From an uncultured Granulosicoccaceae bacterium (GTDB lineage: Bacteria > Pseudomonadota > Gammaproteobacteria > Granulosicoccales > Granulosicoccaceae): 64,000 bases of DNA. Position 1 is the first letter of the stretch. Each line of letters opens with the position of its first letter. The notes under the pieces are model-generated. The model made no database searches. It was not told the DNA's origin and worked only from the letters and a program-made list of their open reading frames with translations. The translations under genes were made by a program, and so were the position numbers. Shown here one piece after another: positions 45,843 to 55,432 of the stretch. The DNA is taken from positions 78,460-142,459 of the forward strand of contig CALLLW010000036.1 in the NCBI GenBank assembly GCA_938007995.1, given 5' to 3'.

Positions 45843-48800
45843 CTAGTATTTACCGACAAAATTCAAAAACCAGCCTCGAACGTCATAATCTTCATTGGCA
45901 AGGTTGTCATCAAACTCAGTGAAGTTATACCCTACTGAAAACTGCAGATTACGACCAACGGTATGACCCAGTGATAGCAGTGCACCATGACGGACACTGT
46001 CTGTTGCATCGGACTCAAGCCAGTGATACGACGCCATACCATCAACGCCAAAAGGCGCCTTGTAGCGAAATCTGACAGCGGCCAGTGTGGCATCGTTACT
46101 GATCCAGTCGCCTGACTGACGCTCTACGCGAACCTCACCTTCCCGGTAGGCGAGCTTACCGCCGACAGTCCAGCGTCTGCCAACTTCATACAGACTTTCA
46201 AAACTAAAGATAGATGCTCTTCGATCAGTTTCTTCACCTTGAGACAGTGGCGGCAGATCAAACAGGTACGTATAACGACCCAGCATATTTAACCGGTCAT
46301 GAGAAACCGGCCGGTAGGAAAATCCGATGCCTGCTTCGGTAAATCTTGCATCATCACCGCTGATGTTGTCTTCAGTCAGTGATCGATTAAATCGCCCCTG
46401 AATCCGCAACGATTGAGAATGTCGATACTCAAGACTTGAAACGGACACCCATTGATCTGTATCAACGGTAGCAGATCGGTCCCTTCTTAATTCTAGCTTG
46501 GTGGTTGCGTAACTATTCTGTCGCTTGAAGCTGTACCCGGCTGTTAAAGTATCGCGATCTGTTATGTCGTCGAATTCATCTTCTATTCGAGACACCTGAA
46601 AAGATAAAGTACCGGTAGCATACCGATTAAAAGTGTTAGACAAACCAAAGGTATTGCTTAGGCCCACACGTGCATCATCAGAACTAAACTGATGCTCTGT
46701 GTAAACTTTAAGCTTATCAGATACCGTTTTTCGCTGCCCGAGCGTCACCAGTCTTTCAATAGAGTTGCTTCGATCGTTAAACAGTTCAACATTACTGTAA
46801 ACGCTGTAGGTATCACTGAACGCATGCTCTGCGCCCAGTACTACATTGGTACCACGATCACCGGCACTGATCTCTCCATTAACACTTAAACGATCACTGA
46901 GCTGCGCTCTGGCACCTGCAGTCAACAGCGAGTTACTCTGATACCCGCCGCTGCGGTCAAGCACCCCCTGTGCAATACCGTAAGTTTCAAGATAATCGTT
47001 CACCTGCAGAGACACTTTGCCCGCTGCAAGCGTAGCTGACTCACTGGTATTGCTCACCAGGTCTTCATTTTGCAGGTGCCTTAACTCTCCACTGACTACC
47101 GTGCGATCAGACAGACTATAATCCGCCTGCACTGTGGCAACAGAATCAGTGGTTTCTGCTTCTTTCTCAAGCCGGCTAACCCGACCGGTGACACCAAGCA
47201 CGTCACTAAGCTGGGCGACAACTTCAAGCCCTGAGTCGATAGTATCAACGCCATCATCAAAAGTAGATGCACTGAAACCCGCATCTCTTCGCTTCAGCCA
47301 GCCAGCCGCGGTAACCGGCATATCGGTATCAATCACATCTCTCGCTGCAATACGTGCTTCAACACCCACCGCACCGCCAGATGCAGAACCACTGTTGTTT
47401 GCAAATTCGGAGAAGCTTAAGCCACCATCAGTAGACTGGAAACTACCGGATGTTTGATTCGATTCACTCTGCGCTACTTCAAGCCTTAGGTAGGTGTGAT
47501 CAGACTTTTTCACAGTGACATCAAATGCCTGTACGCTGTAGTCGTTATTATCCCTGTCTTCGTGAGCCCAGGTTCCGCCAACAGCCACATGGTTGTTTAC
47601 CCAGCGCTTCGCTCTTAATCCTGCGGTAGCTTCACCGTTAACAAAGTTGGTGGGTACAAACTCATAGTCTACAACCAGGTAGGTGTTGTCGGTAATATCA
47701 GGTTCATCGCGAATAATAGACGGACCGGATCGGGTAGATACACTTAACAATGGCCGGGTCAGTATTATCCGCCCCTGAAACTCATCAATCTCATAGTCTC
47801 TGCCGCGCTCAAGAACGACGCGCTGCAATACCTGTTCAGAGTTATCCCGTCTGACCTCTACCCAGACTTTTTCAGAACCAATAACGATATCCTGATCGCG
47901 CAAATAGTAAAGGCTGCCGCCGGTACCGTTAAATTCGTTATGCCTGAATACGGTTTGAGCTTCAGAGGCGAATGCAGAAATTTCGGTTTTATTGTCGCCA
48001 AGGTCTGTCGTTTCGTTACTGCTGTGCCGGTACTGTGCACCGTACAGACTGCGATTAAAAGCGGCGAACTCAGTACCGCTAAAGGCAGTATTAAAATTAC
48101 CCCACAGTGCTCGTGAGTTATCCCAGTCAACTCGCAGGTAAAGTTTGCCCTGGCTGTCAGTATCATCAGTAATGGTTGAATCATCACCGTAGACCAGATA
48201 GTACTGATCAGGATCTATTCTTCTGAAAACGCTGCGGGCATCCTTGCGATGAAAATCATCAAACAACTCTGAAACGTCCTCGTTGCCGGTATCCAGCTGT
48301 GCTGTGATCAGATACTTTCCCTTGACCTTACCCTTGAGGTAAAAGGCGAGCCTGCCATCAACAAAAATATCGCCACCAAACCGATCATCATCTACTGCCA
48401 GCGGCTCTACACTGCCACTGACACTGTTTTCACCGATGGTCAGATCAGCCAGCCCGACCACAAAAAAGTAACCTGGCTTAACTTCAACATCCAGTGTTCG
48501 ATTAATAACATCACCGGATTTGCGTGTGGCATTAATAGCAAAGTCATGTACGCCGGGTGGCAGAATGTATTCTGCCGCTAACGCATTATCTGCAAGAATG
48601 GTAATTTCTTCACCATTCACTTCAACCGTTTTTACATCTGATAAATCCGTACCACGAAGTACCACTGTACTACCTGCTACCGAAACCGACTGACGCGCAA
48701 AGCCTTCGGTGTAATCACCGGTTTCCTCAGTCAGACTGGCTACCGATACTTCTTCAATTGATTGCACCGTAGAGCTGGCTGTTTGTTGCGCTACAGACTG

Positions 48801-49499
48801 AAACTCGACACGTCGTGCGGTAGTCTGATCATAGTTTCCACTGCTGTCATAGACCCTGAGTGCCAGATCAAACTTATCACCCGGCAATATTTTCTGACCT
48901 GAGTCCAGCGTGCCATCCCACTCAATGTCGGTGACCATGCCATTTAACTCACCTTCTATGCGGTACAGCGGCTGGCCGTCGATGGAACTACCCTCAGGCA
49001 ACACAAGCAACTGCCATCGTTCAAGGAAGGCGCTATAGTTTGTACCAACAGAAATCCCTACAGGCTTTTCAAGCCCACCGTCTTCTGTTAGCACGATCTT
49101 TTCAGGTATTTTTACACCGAGCGCCTTGTTCAGTGAGGTCGGGTCTCTTGATATCCAGAACGTGCCACCGCCGGCAGACTGGCCAGGATCATCACCGGAG
49201 ATAACCGCAACAGGCTGTGATGGTGTGGCTACCGGTTCAACTTGCACTTCAGACTTAATAGAAACATCTACGCGGCGATTCTGCTGCCAACCCTCGGGTG
49301 AGTTATTGGTCGCTTGTGGTCTACCTTCACCACGGTTGATAATTTTAAGCGTATATGGAGCCGGTGTCTCACACTCACCTGGACCACAATCGAGCTGCTT
49401 ACCTGCTTCATCAGCAACACTTGTGGTCTGGAATACCACGCTCGCACCACCGCTTAACAGCACCATTGCAATCGACCAGCTTAACGGGTTCATCTTCAT
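45843..49499 (-). CDS. Large outer-membrane beta-barrel protein with N-terminal OmpA-tail-like segment
   Basis: 1218 residues, with a signal peptide. Residues 49-82 (YTLKIINRGEGRP to NRRVDVSI) resemble the C-terminal part of an OmpA-like peptidoglycan-binding domain. The next ~500 residues are beta-rich soluble domains, and roughly the last 550 residues alternate polar and hydrophobic residues as in a beta-barrel, ending in NFVGKY with a C-terminal aromatic as outer-membrane insertion requires. No TonB-box or plug domain was seen. Its start overlaps the stop of the upstream OmpA-domain gene by 4 bp. I infer an outer-membrane assembly or anchoring partner for the three giant proteins encoded upstream. 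Confidence 0.7.
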   Translation of the reverse strand: MKMNPLSWSIAMVLLSGGASVVFQTTSVADEAGKQLDCGPGECETPAPYTLKIINRGEGRPQATNNSPEGWQQNRRVDVSIKSEVQVEPVATPSQPVAVISGDDPGQSAGGGTFWISRDPTSLNKALGVKIPEKIVLTEDGGLEKPVGISVGTNYSAFLERWQLLVLPEGSSIDGQPLYRIEGELNGMVTDIEWDGTLDSGQKILPGDKFDLALRVYDSSGNYDQTTARRVEFQSVAQQTASSTVQSIEEVSVASLTEETGDYTEGFARQSVSVAGSTVVLRGTDLSDVKTVEVNGEEITILADNALAAEYILPPGVHDFAINATRKSGDVINRTLDVEVKPGYFFVVGLADLTIGENSVSGSVEPLAVDDDRFGGDIFVDGRLAFYLKGKVKGKYLITAQLDTGNEDVSELFDDFHRKDARSVFRRIDPDQYYLVYGDDSTITDDTDSQGKLYLRVDWDNSRALWGNFNTAFSGTEFAAFNRSLYGAQYRHSSNETTDLGDNKTEISAFASEAQTVFRHNEFNGTGGSLYYLRDQDIVIGSEKVWVEVRRDNSEQVLQRVVLERGRDYEIDEFQGRIILTRPLLSVSTRSGPSIIRDEPDITDNTYLVVDYEFVPTNFVNGEATAGLRAKRWVNNHVAVGGTWAHEDRDNNDYSVQAFDVTVKKSDHTYLRLEVAQSESNQTSGSFQSTDGGLSFSEFANNSGSASGGAVGVEARIAARDVIDTDMPVTAAGWLKRRDAGFSASTFDDGVDTIDSGLEVVAQLSDVLGVTGRVSRLEKEAETTDSVATVQADYSLSDRTVVSGELRHLQNEDLVSNTSESATLAAGKVSLQVNDYLETYGIAQGVLDRSGGYQSNSLLTAGARAQLSDRLSVNGEISAGDRGTNVVLGAEHAFSDTYSVYSNVELFNDRSNSIERLVTLGQRKTVSDKLKVYTEHQFSSDDARVGLSNTFGLSNTFNRYATGTLSFQVSRIEDEFDDITDRDTLTAGYSFKRQNSYATTKLELRRDRSATVDTDQWVSVSSLEYRHSQSLRIQGRFNRSLTEDNISGDDARFTEAGIGFSYRPVSHDRLNMLGRYTYLFDLPPLSQGEETDRRASIFSFESLYEVGRRWTVGGKLAYREGEVRVERQSGDWISNDATLAAVRFRYKAPFGVDGMASYHWLESDATDSVRHGALLSLGHTVGRNLQFSVGYNFTEFDDNLANEDYDVRGWFLNFVGKY

Positions 49500-52400
49500 T
49501 GATCAGACTCCCGGTAGGCCGCCGGATCAACTTCGATAGTTACCTCGGTCATTAACTGTTCGCCAAGTGCAGCGGAGATCACATCACGTATAGTGCGTGC
49601 CCGGCGTTCAGCCAGTGCAATGTTGTATTCGTACGAGTTCCTGTTGTCAGTATTAGCGCTGATCAGTATTTCACCACCGCCGTACCTGGTTAGCGCCTTA
49701 ATAATATCCTGTACCACACCACGCTGATCATCTCTGATGGACGCATCATCAGTATCAAAAAATACTGATCCAAGCTCCACTTCCACGACTTTATTTACTG
49801 CAGCTGCAGCCAGTTGCGGTTCACACGCGGTATTAAAACGATCTTCCGATTCAGGCAACAACACGCCAAAATTCATCTTGTTGAGTGCGAAGCTGTCAAG
49901 CCTGAGCACATAAGGGTTTTCGGTGGTGACGCTGGCGCCATCACCCAGTGAGGCAGGATCAACTTTGAGAATATAGTTCTGACCTATATCAGTAGTACCT
50001 GCATCAACATCCGGTATGTGATAACGACCGTAAGAATCTGTTTCGATTAACAGACCGCTGACCGTAGCAATACGAGCCCCCGGAATACCAGGCTCGCCAA
50101 TACCGAGATTACTTAACTCAATCTGCAGAACTTCAACCGGCTCTTTGCCGACTGTACCGTCAGCCAGCGTTGGCAGTGCTGAGGTAAAGCGAGTGCACAC
50201 TCTGAGATTCTGAGCATTGATACCTCGCGCACGATTACCCACATGTGCCTCGGTAACAGTGCCGTTGTTATCAACAACTATTCTTGATCCTTCACGCGTT
50301 GATATCTTTATTCGATTATCATCAGTGCGCGGCATGTTGATGGTGATCGCATTGCGTCGCGGATCATCTTCAACACTGCTTCTGGACGGCATATCCGGCA
50401 ATTGCAGCGTGCCGTAATATTCACTGCTCAGCTCAACTTTGCTGGTATCTGCAGAGTCCTGTATTCCATCTCCGTCGCGATCAAAAAATACCTTTCCGAT
50501 CAGAGTTGACTGGTTCAGTACCGGATCAGCCACCACTTCAACACTGGCAACTGCGGTATTGCTGGTCTCGCCATTCGGGCCACTTGCCACCGCGCGGTTA
50601 ATGTAATTACCACCAACAACACCAGGGCCGATTTTCATCAGATAGGTGATCCGTACAGTCTCTTCCGGCTCAAGATCTACGGCGTCAAAGGTTAAGTCTC
50701 TGTCAAGAGTGGACGGCAGCGGTATGGTAATGTCATCTGCAGTGTTCATCTCACCGTCAGGTCCACGACGGATTAACAGCACACTGCTTTGCTCCACCAC
50801 AAAACCCGCCGGTGGTGTATCTATAATTTCAATTGCAAATGCAGGTACCTGTTTCAGGTTTTCAGCGCTCAGAGTGTATCGCAGCAGTGAACCGATAGAT
50901 GTCTCACTTTGATCGACAACTTTGGTTAGCAGAATCTCTGCATCATTGGCGCGCGCATCAATCGGTATATGATTAAAGATCACATTCTGATCACCTGAGG
51001 CAATTTCGAACTCAACAAAGTAACGCGTATCTTCGTTGCCCACAGGCGCATCAGGTTGCTCTTGCACTTCACAGGCACTGGTGCTGCTGATCGAATCAAC
51101 GGTACAACCGGACTCCAGAGGATCAGAATCAAACGTCCCTGATACAGCACAGCCAATTTCCGCGCTGCCGCAGCTTGCTGCACCTACCTGCCTGATGATC
51201 GAAGAGAAGTTTGGATGAAACGCATCCGGCACCGAGGCAATCTCGATCCGGTAAATTTCAGTGAGCCCACAGCTCGTGTGTGCGCCGGGCAATATATCGA
51301 ATGCATAAAGCCCGTCTGCAAGAGTGACCTGGCCCTGCTGCATTTCACGCAGACAGGCAGCGTCCACAGGCGCACCAGCTGCATTAACCAGATTAAGTCT
51401 GACGCCTTCGACCGGTACACGGGAGATACTGTCGTACACAACCCCGCTCGGATCTACCGGCAGTGGCAGCAATATGGTTTGACCGGATAGCAATGGCCCG
51501 AATGTTTGTGCGCTATCCATATACACACCATTCTCGTTAAAGAACTCTACGGTGTACTCACCCGGAACCAGACCTTCAAAAAGATAATTACCGTCTGCAT
51601 CGGTAACCGTGGTCGCGACAACCTGTCCGTTTGCATCCAGCAGCTGCAACATCCAACCGGGCTTACGCGCTTCATCAACACCAACCTGCCCGTCTCTGTC
51701 ACTGTCAAGCCAAACTGTTCCTGCAAGCCGTGCCGGTTCTTCAAAAGTGATTGTAATCGTGGCGCGATTTGACTCAATACCGGTGCTGTCAGAAACCACA
51801 TACTCGACCGGTGTCGGGTTAGTGATAAAACCCGGATCAGGAGTGAAAGTAACATCACCGGTTTCCTGATCAACGCGCCACACACCTTCGCCTGCAACAG
51901 GCAGAACACGTACAGGCTCACCGGTGACTGCATCTATCAACAGTACCGTTGTTGGATCAAGGTTGTCTTCAGGATCACTGTCATTAGCAACAACAGACAC
52001 TGTTACCGGTCGTGACAGCGGTTGATCAAGCTTTTCATCATCCACGGCCAGCGGTGCGGTCTGCGGATAATCAACGGTTATGGTTGCTTCGTTTGACAGC
52101 AGGCCGTTAATGTCTGCAATGGTGTAATTCACCGGTGTTGGATCTGAAAAGAATCCAGCTTCCGGTGTGAATGTCACATCCCCTGTTGTGTTATTGATCT
52201 GCCAGCTACCTTCGCCTGCTACCAGCAGATTATCAGCATCACCATCGCCATCGGTATCAGTGGCATTTGCATCAACAAAGGTAATTGAGCTTATATCCAG
52301 ATCGTTTTCCGCATCAGAATCCTGACCACTGCCGTTATCCGCCAAGACATTCACAATGGTCGGATTTGCAGGTGATGGTACCGATGGATTTACCTTTAGA

Positions 52401-55400
52401 TCATCCTCTGCCACCGGTGCTGTCTGCGGATAATTAATACTGAGCACCGCCACATTAGACACCTGGCCACTAAAGTCACTGATGGTATAGTTCACAGCAG
52501 TCGGATCTGCGGTGAAGCCTGCCTCGGGAGTGAAGGTGACATTACCTGTGGCATTGTCTACGACCCACATACCCTCACCCGCCACGACTAGCAAGTCATT
52601 GTCACCATCAGCATCAGTATCCTGTGCATCAAGGCTGGTCAAAGAAACTGTTGAAATATCCCGGTCACCATTGATATCACTGTCATCTGCCCCGCCATCA
52701 AGCGTCACAGGTACTGCGCTCACAGGTGAGTTAAAACTATTGTCAGTGGCAACCGGAGGTACAATTGCCAGCGGCACACTGATCAGCTCGCTTTCGGCAG
52801 CTACCGTATTACCCGATGGATCCAATGCAGCGATACTTGCCTGATTATCAATCCGTGTAGCCAGCACATCCGCCACCGCGACAGTACGCAACGCGGTACA
52901 GTTCATCTGCTCACCGGGTGCAAGAACAAACGGCCCGCTCGATAACTGTGCTGACGTAGGCGCCCCCGGGGGCAGACAGCGAATAGAACCGGGATCAGCA
53001 ATCGGATCACTGATAACAACATCGCTTAACTGAAGATTGCCGGTGTTTTGAATCAGGAATGCATAGTTGATCAGATCATCCACTCGGGTGAAATCATTTT
53101 CAACAGCGGCTTTAACAATACTTATACCCGGCAGCTGTTCGATCGCAGTCGTTGCAGTATCTGCAAGCGTACCGGCTTCATCGGTAGTGACTGTGACACT
53201 GTTAACCAGCAACTCACCTGCGTCTATATCTGCCTGTGTAACCTCGTAAGTGGTGTTGTAGGTCCAGACCTCACCGACATCGAGCGTGCCTGCCAAACCC
53301 ACATCACCCAACGGTCCGGTCAGTACCGCTGTTGAAGCATCAGGTAGCGTATCATCAAGACTGATATTGTTAAGCGAGACATTACCTGTATTGCTGATAA
53401 CAATGCTGTAGTTCAACTGACCCGGTGCGGTTATCTGTGCAAGATCTACCGTCTTTTCCACGGTGAATGCAGGATCAGTGGTAATCGTTGTGGTGGCAAC
53501 TGCGGTAAACAGATCATCACCTGTTTCATCAGCACTTACAGTGACCGTATTGTTGCGCGGCTGGCCTGTATCTATTTCAGTCTGACTGACTGTGTAACTT
53601 GTCGTGTACTGCCATGACTCACCCACATCCAGCGCACCTGTGACACCGGTATCTGAAATCGGTCCGACCAGTGTTGCAACGGTACCGTCAGGCAGAGTAT
53701 CGACCGGTGCAACATTATTAAGCGTAACGTTACCGGTGTTGGTAACGGTGATTTCGTAAGCAAGTTGTCCGGGCGCATTGATCTGTGCAAGATCAACAGT
53801 TTTTGTTACCGCAAGATCAGGTGCGCCACTGATGGTGGTCACTGCTGTAGCGGACTGTAGATCGAGCTCCGCAGTATCAATACTGAATGTATTGGTCAAA
53901 TCAGTACCCGAATCGATGTCTGCCTGGCTGACACTATAAGTTGCGCTGTACTCCCAGCTCTCGCCAACATCAAGTGCGCCACTGGTAGCGGAATCACCCA
54001 GCGGGCCAACCAGTGTAAGTGCGGTGCCGTTCGACAGCAGATCAGTTGCAGTGATACCGGTAAGCGTTATGTTGCCGGTATTCTCAACAAGCATCGTATA
54101 GCTCAGCAACTCTGGTGTTGCTACCGACGCTTTGTCTACGGTTTTGGCAACGGTAAAAGAAGGTTCGGTTTCAATCTCAGTATTGGCAGTGTCTGTCTGT
54201 GGCTCATAACCAGTTTCATTCGTAACCACTTCAACAGTATTGACGAGCGCTGCACCAGCATCAATCACTGACTGATCGACGGCATAACCGAGGTTGTAAG
54301 TCCAGGTTTCAGCAACGTCCAATACGCCGCTTGTGCCTGTATCAGTTGCCGGGCCAGTTAGTGTACCGCTGCTGCCATCTGGCAGAGTGTCGACCGGAGT
54401 AACTCCGGTAAGTGAAGTGTTGCCGGTGTTCTCAATAGTGATTGTATAGTTCAGAGTACCCGGTGCGGACAAGCTCTCTTGATCCACTACTTTACTGACC
54501 ACAAACCGGGGTTCTGCCACTACTTCGGTGACGGCAGTCGCCTGCTGCGGATCTGAACCGGTTTCACTGGCGACCACACTAATGGTGTTGCTTAATGAAT
54601 TACCTGCATCTATAACCGCCTGAGTAGCCACATAGCTGGCGGTGTACTCCCAGGTTTCACCCGGATCAAGCAAGCCTGACTGACCGGTATCAGAAGCAGG
54701 CCCGGTCAGTGTCGCAGCACTGCCATCCGGCAATGTATCTGATGGTGTAACACCGCTCAGCGTCTGGTTACCGGTGTTGGTAATTTGTATAACGTAATTC
54801 AAAGTGGTCGGGGCGGCGATCGAAGCCTGGTCAACCACTTTGGTCACTGTAAAAGCGGGTTCCTGAGTTACCGGCACCTCGACTGCATCAGTCTGCGGAG
54901 GTAACTCATCGGTACTCACGCTCACGGTATTGTCGATATCACCATCACCTCCGCCATTGGTATCGATATCTGACTGTTGTACCGTGTAAATCCCCTGCCA
55001 CTGCCAGATCTCATTGGCACCGAGGATCTGATCAGTGTTCACATCGCCACTGATTAATGTGATGTTTGCCGCCGGTATAATCGCGTCGTCGACAATGACG
55101 TTTGTCAGACCCAGCAGGCCGAGGTTTTTCGCTGTGACGGTATAGATGATCTGATCACCCGCGGCGATCGGTGAAGACAGACCAGAGGTATCCGCTGTCT
55201 TGCTTATTTCCAGACCTTTTGGCAAAACAACAACCGTCGACACATTGTTGCTTTGATTATTTTCAAACTGACCTGGCGACGGCGATACTTCTGCAATATT
55301 AGTAAACTCAGCCGGTGTCATTCCGTTTACAGCAGAATGCGCAGAGCCCATCAAGAGGGCACAACAAAGCCCTACCCCAACGGCAATTAACCGTTGTGGC

Positions 55401-55432
55401 GAGTGTCGCCATTGGGGAGGCTTGAAAATCAA
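49496..55432 (-). CDS. Giant surface protein: DUF11 repeats, tandem-95-like repeats, SdrD-B-like and OmpA-like domain
   Basis: 1978 residues with a signal peptide (ending near SAHSA). Order: about seven DUF11-type repeats (KTVDLAQINAPGQLAYEITV-like), each of ~115 residues; three tandem-95/cadherin-like units with GEGxWxVxxxTGxVTFTPEAGF; SdrD-B/carboxypeptidase-regulatory-like domains (GTVWLDSDRDGQVG); another DUF11; and a C-terminal OmpA-like segment (~1879-1978) with FFDTDDASIRDDQ, ILISANTD and RRARTIRDVI. It overlaps its neighbours by 4 bp on both sides. The tail could bind peptidoglycan and the repeats extend outside, although the last OmpA strands are found in the next gene. Confidence 0.8.
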   Translation of the reverse strand: MIFKPPQWRHSPQRLIAVGVGLCCALLMGSAHSAVNGMTPAEFTNIAEVSPSPGQFENNQSNNVSTVVVLPKGLEISKTADTSGLSSPIAAGDQIIYTVTAKNLGLLGLTNVIVDDAIIPAANITLISGDVNTDQILGANEIWQWQGIYTVQQSDIDTNGGGDGDIDNTVSVSTDELPPQTDAVEVPVTQEPAFTVTKVVDQASIAAPTTLNYVIQITNTGNQTLSGVTPSDTLPDGSAATLTGPASDTGQSGLLDPGETWEYTASYVATQAVIDAGNSLSNTISVVASETGSDPQQATAVTEVVAEPRFVVSKVVDQESLSAPGTLNYTITIENTGNTSLTGVTPVDTLPDGSSGTLTGPATDTGTSGVLDVAETWTYNLGYAVDQSVIDAGAALVNTVEVVTNETGYEPQTDTANTEIETEPSFTVAKTVDKASVATPELLSYTMLVENTGNITLTGITATDLLSNGTALTLVGPLGDSATSGALDVGESWEYSATYSVSQADIDSGTDLTNTFSIDTAELDLQSATAVTTISGAPDLAVTKTVDLAQINAPGQLAYEITVTNTGNVTLNNVAPVDTLPDGTVATLVGPISDTGVTGALDVGESWQYTTSYTVSQTEIDTGQPRNNTVTVSADETGDDLFTAVATTTITTDPAFTVEKTVDLAQITAPGQLNYSIVISNTGNVSLNNISLDDTLPDASTAVLTGPLGDVGLAGTLDVGEVWTYNTTYEVTQADIDAGELLVNSVTVTTDEAGTLADTATTAIEQLPGISIVKAAVENDFTRVDDLINYAFLIQNTGNLQLSDVVISDPIADPGSIRCLPPGAPTSAQLSSGPFVLAPGEQMNCTALRTVAVADVLATRIDNQASIAALDPSGNTVAAESELISVPLAIVPPVATDNSFNSPVSAVPVTLDGGADDSDINGDRDISTVSLTSLDAQDTDADGDNDLLVVAGEGMWVVDNATGNVTFTPEAGFTADPTAVNYTISDFSGQVSNVAVLSINYPQTAPVAEDDLKVNPSVPSPANPTIVNVLADNGSGQDSDAENDLDISSITFVDANATDTDGDGDADNLLVAGEGSWQINNTTGDVTFTPEAGFFSDPTPVNYTIADINGLLSNEATITVDYPQTAPLAVDDEKLDQPLSRPVTVSVVANDSDPEDNLDPTTVLLIDAVTGEPVRVLPVAGEGVWRVDQETGDVTFTPDPGFITNPTPVEYVVSDSTGIESNRATITITFEEPARLAGTVWLDSDRDGQVGVDEARKPGWMLQLLDANGQVVATTVTDADGNYLFEGLVPGEYTVEFFNENGVYMDSAQTFGPLLSGQTILLPLPVDPSGVVYDSISRVPVEGVRLNLVNAAGAPVDAACLREMQQGQVTLADGLYAFDILPGAHTSCGLTEIYRIEIASVPDAFHPNFSSIIRQVGAASCGSAEIGCAVSGTFDSDPLESGCTVDSISSTSACEVQEQPDAPVGNEDTRYFVEFEIASGDQNVIFNHIPIDARANDAEILLTKVVDQSETSIGSLLRYTLSAENLKQVPAFAIEIIDTPPAGFVVEQSSVLLIRRGPDGEMNTADDITIPLPSTLDRDLTFDAVDLEPEETVRITYLMKIGPGVVGGNYINRAVASGPNGETSNTAVASVEVVADPVLNQSTLIGKVFFDRDGDGIQDSADTSKVELSSEYYGTLQLPDMPSRSSVEDDPRRNAITINMPRTDDNRIKISTREGSRIVVDNNGTVTEAHVGNRARGINAQNLRVCTRFTSALPTLADGTVGKEPVEVLQIELSNLGIGEPGIPGARIATVSGLLIETDSYGRYHIPDVDAGTTDIGQNYILKVDPASLGDGASVTTENPYVLRLDSFALNKMNFGVLLPESEDRFNTACEPQLAAAAVNKVVEVELGSVFFDTDDASIRDDQRGVVQDIIKALTRYGGGEILISANTDNRNSYEYNIALAERRARTIRDVISAALGEQLMTEVTIEVDPAAYRESDQ

